Shown: one piece after another, positions 60,067-64,000 of the stretch
Numbering within the stretch: position 1 is the first letter of the stretch
How the letters are laid out: each line of letters opens with the position of its first letter
Assembly: GCF_007971385.1 (NCBI RefSeq)
Contig: NZ_CP042434.1
Location: 5,704,001 to 5,768,000 of the forward strand
DNA from: Arachidicoccus ginsenosidivorans
GTDB taxonomy: Bacteria > Bacteroidota > Bacteroidia > Chitinophagales > Chitinophagaceae
DNA: 64,000 nt
Direction: 5' to 3'
Program-made: the position numbers and the translations under genes
Notes under the pieces: model-generated
What the model saw: only the letters and a program-made list of their open reading frames with translations
Database searches by the model: none
Told to the model about the DNA's origin: nothing

Positions 60067-61773
60067 TTAATATTCGACGGATCCATCAGGGTTGAACCTA
60101 GGGCTAGTCTGACTGGGCCAATCTACCGGAATAAACTGAACCATATCAAAATTGCAATCCGCATTGGCACCGGATACCAGCTCAAACCTGATCTTATGTT
60201 GACCTGTTTCTTTTACATCCACCACACCCAGCATACGCGCTGCAGTGGAACCGGATTTTTTATTTACACCTGCCCACCATTTCCAGCCAATAGCAGCCAG
60301 TTCTGATTCTTTAGCAAAATCCACTGAGGAGATTTTTTTGTCAAACTGAATTAAAGCACTTGTCAGAGGAACAGAATCAAACAATGCCTGCACTGAGATT
60401 GTAGTTGAATTTTGTCTATAATAACAGAACCAGACTTTATATTTTCCTTTAACCAGTAAGGGCGTGGTAAATTCAATCCAGCTATTGCCTGAACAGGTCC
60501 CCAGATTATCTGTATTACTGGAGGAACGTCCCATGCCGACCTGCCAATAATCCCCTAAATATCCATTGACACCTGCTCTATATTTTAAACAACTTTTTTC
60601 CCACTTAATACCAGCAAAAGTATTTCCGTCTCCATAATCGAATAAAAAGGTTTGTTTCCTGTAGATGGACGAAAGTCGTGTTAACTCAGGTTGTGTTGCG
60701 CATAAATCCCAATAAACGGGAAAAGGCTTCCTGACTTTAATCTTAATGCCGCCCTGGGCAGTATGTAATACACCATTGGTCGCCGATTGATCGCTGGAGG
60801 ATAAATCTATTTTAACGCCTGGCTCATAGACAGTCCCTTCCAGGGTAGAATAAGAATCGTCATTGATTAAAACGGTATCACCCACCAGCTTATCGGTCAA
60901 AACTTCTAAAGGCGCTAAAGTGGACTGTGAATTGGTGTTGACGATATCTGCTAAATACTTGACATCGGGTATAATATGATAAGCCACATATAAATGCAGG
61001 CTGTCTAACACATTTTTAGGATTACCGGTATTACTGAAGCGTTGTTTAAGTGCACTATAGTTTGCTATGCCAGAATCTCGGTAGCTCTGATTTCTTTCGG
61101 CAATTACCGTAAGCCAGATCTGACTACCCCCTTGATCTTTCATGGCATTTAGGGTATCATAAAAACCGGTTTCTTTAACGGCCTGGGTAAAAATAGAATA
61201 GGTCGTATCTTTAGACAGTAACTCGGCAATAGTTGACACGGAGGGTTCCAGTACGTGATCCACGGCATGGATAATTCCGTTGCCAACCGTAATATTGGCC
61301 TGAGTCACCAAGGCTTGCCTATTGATAAAATAGGAAGAAACGCCATTGACATTTTTTATGCCTGTTATCAAATATTGACCATAATCGGTAATGGCCGGTA
61401 ATTTACCATCAGTAAAAGTGCTGCTGGGCAGGCTTTCTTCCAGTAAATGGAATTTCAAAACCTCCTGCCACTGCTCTTTTGTAAGACCTTCTATGGAGGC
61501 TATATTATGTGCCATTAAATAACGATTTACCGCTGAATCCGTTGGCGCAAATAGTGTATAAGTACCATAGGTATTTAATTCAGTTGCGTAGGCTGCCCGA
61601 TCAATAATCTTCACAAGCTGGGTAAACCTGTTTAAGGAATCGCTTCTTAAATAATCCATTATATTTGGGCTAGTTGAGGTAGTTCTTGTCAACCTGGTTT
61701 TGGTGCAACATACGATCACTGTACAAAGCAGTAATGCGCAGGTAACCACTGATAATAGTCTAACACTTTTCAT
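60067..61773 (-). CDS. Fasciclin-domain lipoprotein A (two FAS1 domains plus carbohydrate-binding-like C-terminus)
   Basis: 568 residues, intact. Signal peptide with lipobox LCTVIVC. FAS1 domain 1 lies at about 40-175 (GTYTLFAPTDSAVNRYLMAH, NGIIHAVDHVLEPSVSTIAE). FAS1 domain 2 lies at about 185-340 (NGVLHTAQGGIKIKVRKPFP). Residues 355-568 form a jelly-roll-like domain (NSWIEFTTPLLVKGKYKVWF, GQHKIRFELVSGANADCNFD, MVQFIPVDWP), similar in layout to carbohydrate-binding modules. It starts 11 bp after the SusD stop and ends 43 bp before the next FAS1 gene. The C-terminal domain suggests glycan contact at the cell surface; substrate unknown. Confidence 0.9.
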   Translation of the reverse strand: MKSVRLLSVVTCALLLCTVIVCCTKTRLTRTTSTSPNIMDYLRSDSLNRFTQLVKIIDRAAYATELNTYGTYTLFAPTDSAVNRYLMAHNIASIEGLTKEQWQEVLKFHLLEESLPSSTFTDGKLPAITDYGQYLITGIKNVNGVSSYFINRQALVTQANITVGNGIIHAVDHVLEPSVSTIAELLSKDTTYSIFTQAVKETGFYDTLNAMKDQGGSQIWLTVIAERNQSYRDSGIANYSALKQRFSNTGNPKNVLDSLHLYVAYHIIPDVKYLADIVNTNSQSTLAPLEVLTDKLVGDTVLINDDSYSTLEGTVYEPGVKIDLSSSDQSATNGVLHTAQGGIKIKVRKPFPVYWDLCATQPELTRLSSIYRKQTFLFDYGDGNTFAGIKWEKSCLKYRAGVNGYLGDYWQVGMGRSSSNTDNLGTCSGNSWIEFTTPLLVKGKYKVWFCYYRQNSTTISVQALFDSVPLTSALIQFDKKISSVDFAKESELAAIGWKWWAGVNKKSGSTAARMLGVVDVKETGQHKIRFELVSGANADCNFDMVQFIPVDWPSQTSPRFNPDGSVEY

Positions 61774-61784
61774 GACAGATAGGT

Positions 61785-63282
61785 TTATTGGTAGAATGGG
61801 TTTTGAATAAGTAACTTATTGGTTTCTAGTTCATAGGTATAAATCGGAAAATAATGGCTGTTATGATCCAATATTTTCTCTTTTACCAGTCGAACCATAT
61901 TTGCTGGGACAAGTGCCGCGACAAAATCTTGTAAATAACTGATATGTTCATAATTGTTCTTTTTGGCATAGCGTAATACATCATACCATCTTTTGCCTTC
62001 AAAGGCAAATTCTCTGGCTCTTTCGCTTAATATATATCTGGAGAGTTCATCTGAGTTATTCACATCAGGGCTTTCCTGGGTAGATGCCGGTGCACCTGCT
62101 CTTTTGCGGATGACATTTACTAGATCAAGTGCCTGTTGTCCTCTACCCGGTATTTGCGCCAGCGCTTCCGCCTTCATTAATAGTACGTCCGCATAACGGT
62201 AGAAAAACCAATGGGTATAAGAATCACTGTTTCCGATCATACTGGTGGCATTGCTGCCTACGTATTTCCAGATTACATTATCCTCCGCCCGAACCGAGGC
62301 GCCGGCACTTCGGATATCCTGAGCATTGGTAGAATCACTGATTTCTGTAGTATAAATCTCATCCATTACCTTGTTGGAAGCAATAAACTCCTTGGATGAT
62401 GCCCCAAACATATTATAAAAATCGTTGAGTTTTTGCTGGTCAAACTGAATTTCAAAAATGCTTTCTGTAGAATTTCCGTTTCTAAATAGGGTGGTAAACC
62501 AGGCAGTGCTGCTGGCAATAAGGCCAAATTTTTTGCGTTAATAATCTTGTCACAGGCAGTCACCGCATCAGGATAGTTTTCCATCCAGAGGTATACGTCT
62601 GCCTCAATGGCGTCTACTGTATAGCGGGTGATTCGCCCTTTATCGGAAGCCTGATTCCCATAAGTGGTCAGGGTCAGCGGCTCTGCATCTTTAAGATCTT
62701 TTACGATCTGTTGTAACACATCTGCTTGCGAACTTTTCGCCATTTGGACAATCTGGTCATCATTTGAAGTGGGGTCTAATTTAAGCGGCACCTCTCCAAA
62801 ACTGCGCACTAAATAAAATACATTAATGCCCTAAGTGTCTTCATTTCGCCTATATATCCATTTAACATGTCCTTTGTGAAGGTCTGGTCATTTTCCAATA
62901 CGCTAGGCGCGTATGCAATAACCGTATTACATAGATTGATAATTTTATACACCGGACTCCAATCCACAATCGGGTTTGCAGTCTGGGTAGTCATATTCAT
63001 GACTTCAATATCATTACTGCTGGCACCAAGAGAAGCGGCCAGCATATCACCACGCAATTCTCCCCACTTAAATAAAGTAATATCCAGGTTCTTTGCACCA
63101 TTAGAGGGATCACCCATTAATGAGGCATAGACGCCGATAACGGCTGCATGAACTTGTTCTTTTGTTTTCCAATAATTGTTTCTTATAATACCATCTTCTG
63201 GTTGCTGATCTAGCATCTTTGAGCAGCTGCCTAAAATCATCAGTAGCAAGGTTGATATTAAATATATATTTCTACATCTCAT
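61785..63282 (-). CDS. SusD/RagB-family lipoprotein (first pair of the FAS1 locus; two one-base frameshifts)
   Basis: 499 residues after correction. Lipobox MILGSC and SKMLDQQPEDGIIRNNYWKT. SusD marks: IGEMKTLRALMYFYLVRSFG, FEIQFDQQKLNDFYNMFGAS, FFYRYADVLLMKAEALAQIP and the C-terminal ERAREFAFEGKRWYDVLRYA. Breaks: A4 62815-62818 (T4 on the coding strand; joins LMYF to YLVRSFGEVPLKL), and T6 62529-62534 (A6 on the coding strand; joins IINAKK to FGLIASSTAWFTTLF). It starts 18 bp after its SusC. Outer-surface partner of the right-edge SusC. Confidence 0.93.
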
Positions 63283-63300
63283 AATTCTAAATTTTGAATT

Positions 63301-64000
63301 TTAAAAGGAAGCGGTTAATCCCAGCGTAAACATTTTAACAGGCGGTGTCATGGAATTGTCTGTGGCCACTCTAAAAGGATCCGATCCTCTTACACTCACC
63401 TCTGGATCTTGTCCCTTATATTTGGTTAAAGTCAAAATATTTTCCACGGTCAGATAAGCACTCAACGCCTTTGCCTTTATCCTTTGTAGCAATGGTTTTG
63501 AAAGACATAACGCAGCGTAGCTGTTCTAAATCTCAAAAAAGAGCCGTTTTCTACATATCTGGAAGAGCCCAGCCAGTTATAGCCTGCCTTATATAATGCC
63601 CTGGGAATATTGGTCACGTCCCCTTCATTTCTCCATCGGCGCATGACTGCCGTACTCTGATTATCATAGTCATACATATTTGTTGTATTCATTTCTGTTC
63701 CATTAACCACCTGGTAACCTGTTCTGAAATTAAAAAAGGTTGACAGGCGCCAAGCATCTGCGAAAGAAACATTAATTCCAAAGCCACCTGTTAGTTGAGG
63801 ATTGCTGTTGCCCAGGTAGACGATATCGCGGTAATCAATGGTACCATCATGATTTACATCTTCATACATAGCATCTCCTGGTTGAAAAGTATAGCCGATG
63901 GAAGGATAACTAAAGGTCATATATACCGGATCGCCGTTAGGACGGGTAATTAACTGACCTTTTTCATCTTTGGCTAAAGTGGCTTCTTTATCTTTATACA
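63301..64000 (-). CDS. SusC/RagA TonB-dependent receptor, C-terminal part (runs off the window; one-base frameshift)
   Basis: About 233 residues of the C-terminal barrel are visible: FQPGDAMYEDVNHDGTIDYR, IVYLGNSNPQLTGGFGINVS, RFRTATLRYVF, then AYLTVENILTLTKYKGQDPE, ending MFTLGLTASF. The frame breaks at TTTT 63496-63499 (A4 on the coding strand): a fifth base joins TLRYVFQ to KPLLQRIKAKALSAYLTVEN. The first gene of the FAS1 locus seen in this window; its N-terminus and any upstream regulator lie to the right. Confidence 0.93.

Noticed and set aside
1..64000. tRNA or rRNA genes
   Set aside because: I looked through the intergenic gaps for cloverleaf sequence and conserved TTCGA loops and found none that I can support.

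Overview
This window is from a member of the Bacteroidota, most likely a soil or plant-associated Chitinophagaceae/Sphingobacteriia-type bacterium. The evidence is five SusC-type and four SusD-type genes, ECF sigma/FecR pairs, two-domain fasciclin lipoproteins, AT-rich gene starts, and promoters of the Bacteroidota form TTTG-N19~21-TAnnTTTG. I cannot place it to genus from sequence alone.

Layout. (1) 1-890: the 5' end of a SusC gene leaving the window on the minus strand, with its own promoter. (2) 1407-2692: an orphan Panacea/SocA-like protein and an ECF sigma factor. (3) 2958-11493 (+): a beta-glucan utilisation locus made of FecR, SusC, SusD and a GH16 glucanase. (4) 11720-16233: a decaying accessory island. 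It holds a broken glycosidase tail, a solitary AAA ATPase with a broken XRE regulator, an ISAs1-type transposase remnant, and a RloA-like ATPase with a broken RloB partner. (5) 27923-16311 (-): a complete sigma/anti-sigma-controlled alpha-mannan locus (ECF sigma, FecR, SusC, SusD, GH76, two DUF4972/LamG-type lipoproteins), ended by a perfect 22-bp hairpin. (6) 28442-33162: a small hypothetical gene, a TDT/SLAC1-family transporter, a tnpB-only IS200/IS605-type element with a candidate omega RNA, and an acidic hypothetical gene. (7) 40478-33305 (-): a complete Wadjet type I system, jetABCD. (8) 43201-40817 (-): two TlpA-like thioredoxin-fold proteins and a small lipoprotein. (9) 43430-47039 (+): a GH2 beta-galactosidase with an N-terminal QxW trefoil. 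(10) 47452-52447: a DUF234-type ATPase, a repeat lipoprotein with a nonsense codon, an FAD oxidoreductase and a tiny secreted ORF. (11) 64000-52685 (-): an operon SusC-SusD-FAS1-FAS1-SusC-SusD, followed by two small uncharacterised overlapping genes. This last locus is the most interesting candidate for undescribed biology.

Sequence quality. Conserved proteins are split again and again by the loss of exactly one base, nearly always inside a homopolymer. I count 20 such sites. At every one, restoring one base rejoins the family sequence, and for every complete gene it makes the total length a multiple of three. I found no case needing the opposite correction. This looks like consensus undercalling in a long-read assembly rather than biology, so I annotate these genes as single CDSs. 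Real decay, with in-frame stops from substitutions, is confined mainly to the 11.7-16.1 kb island and a few other genes.
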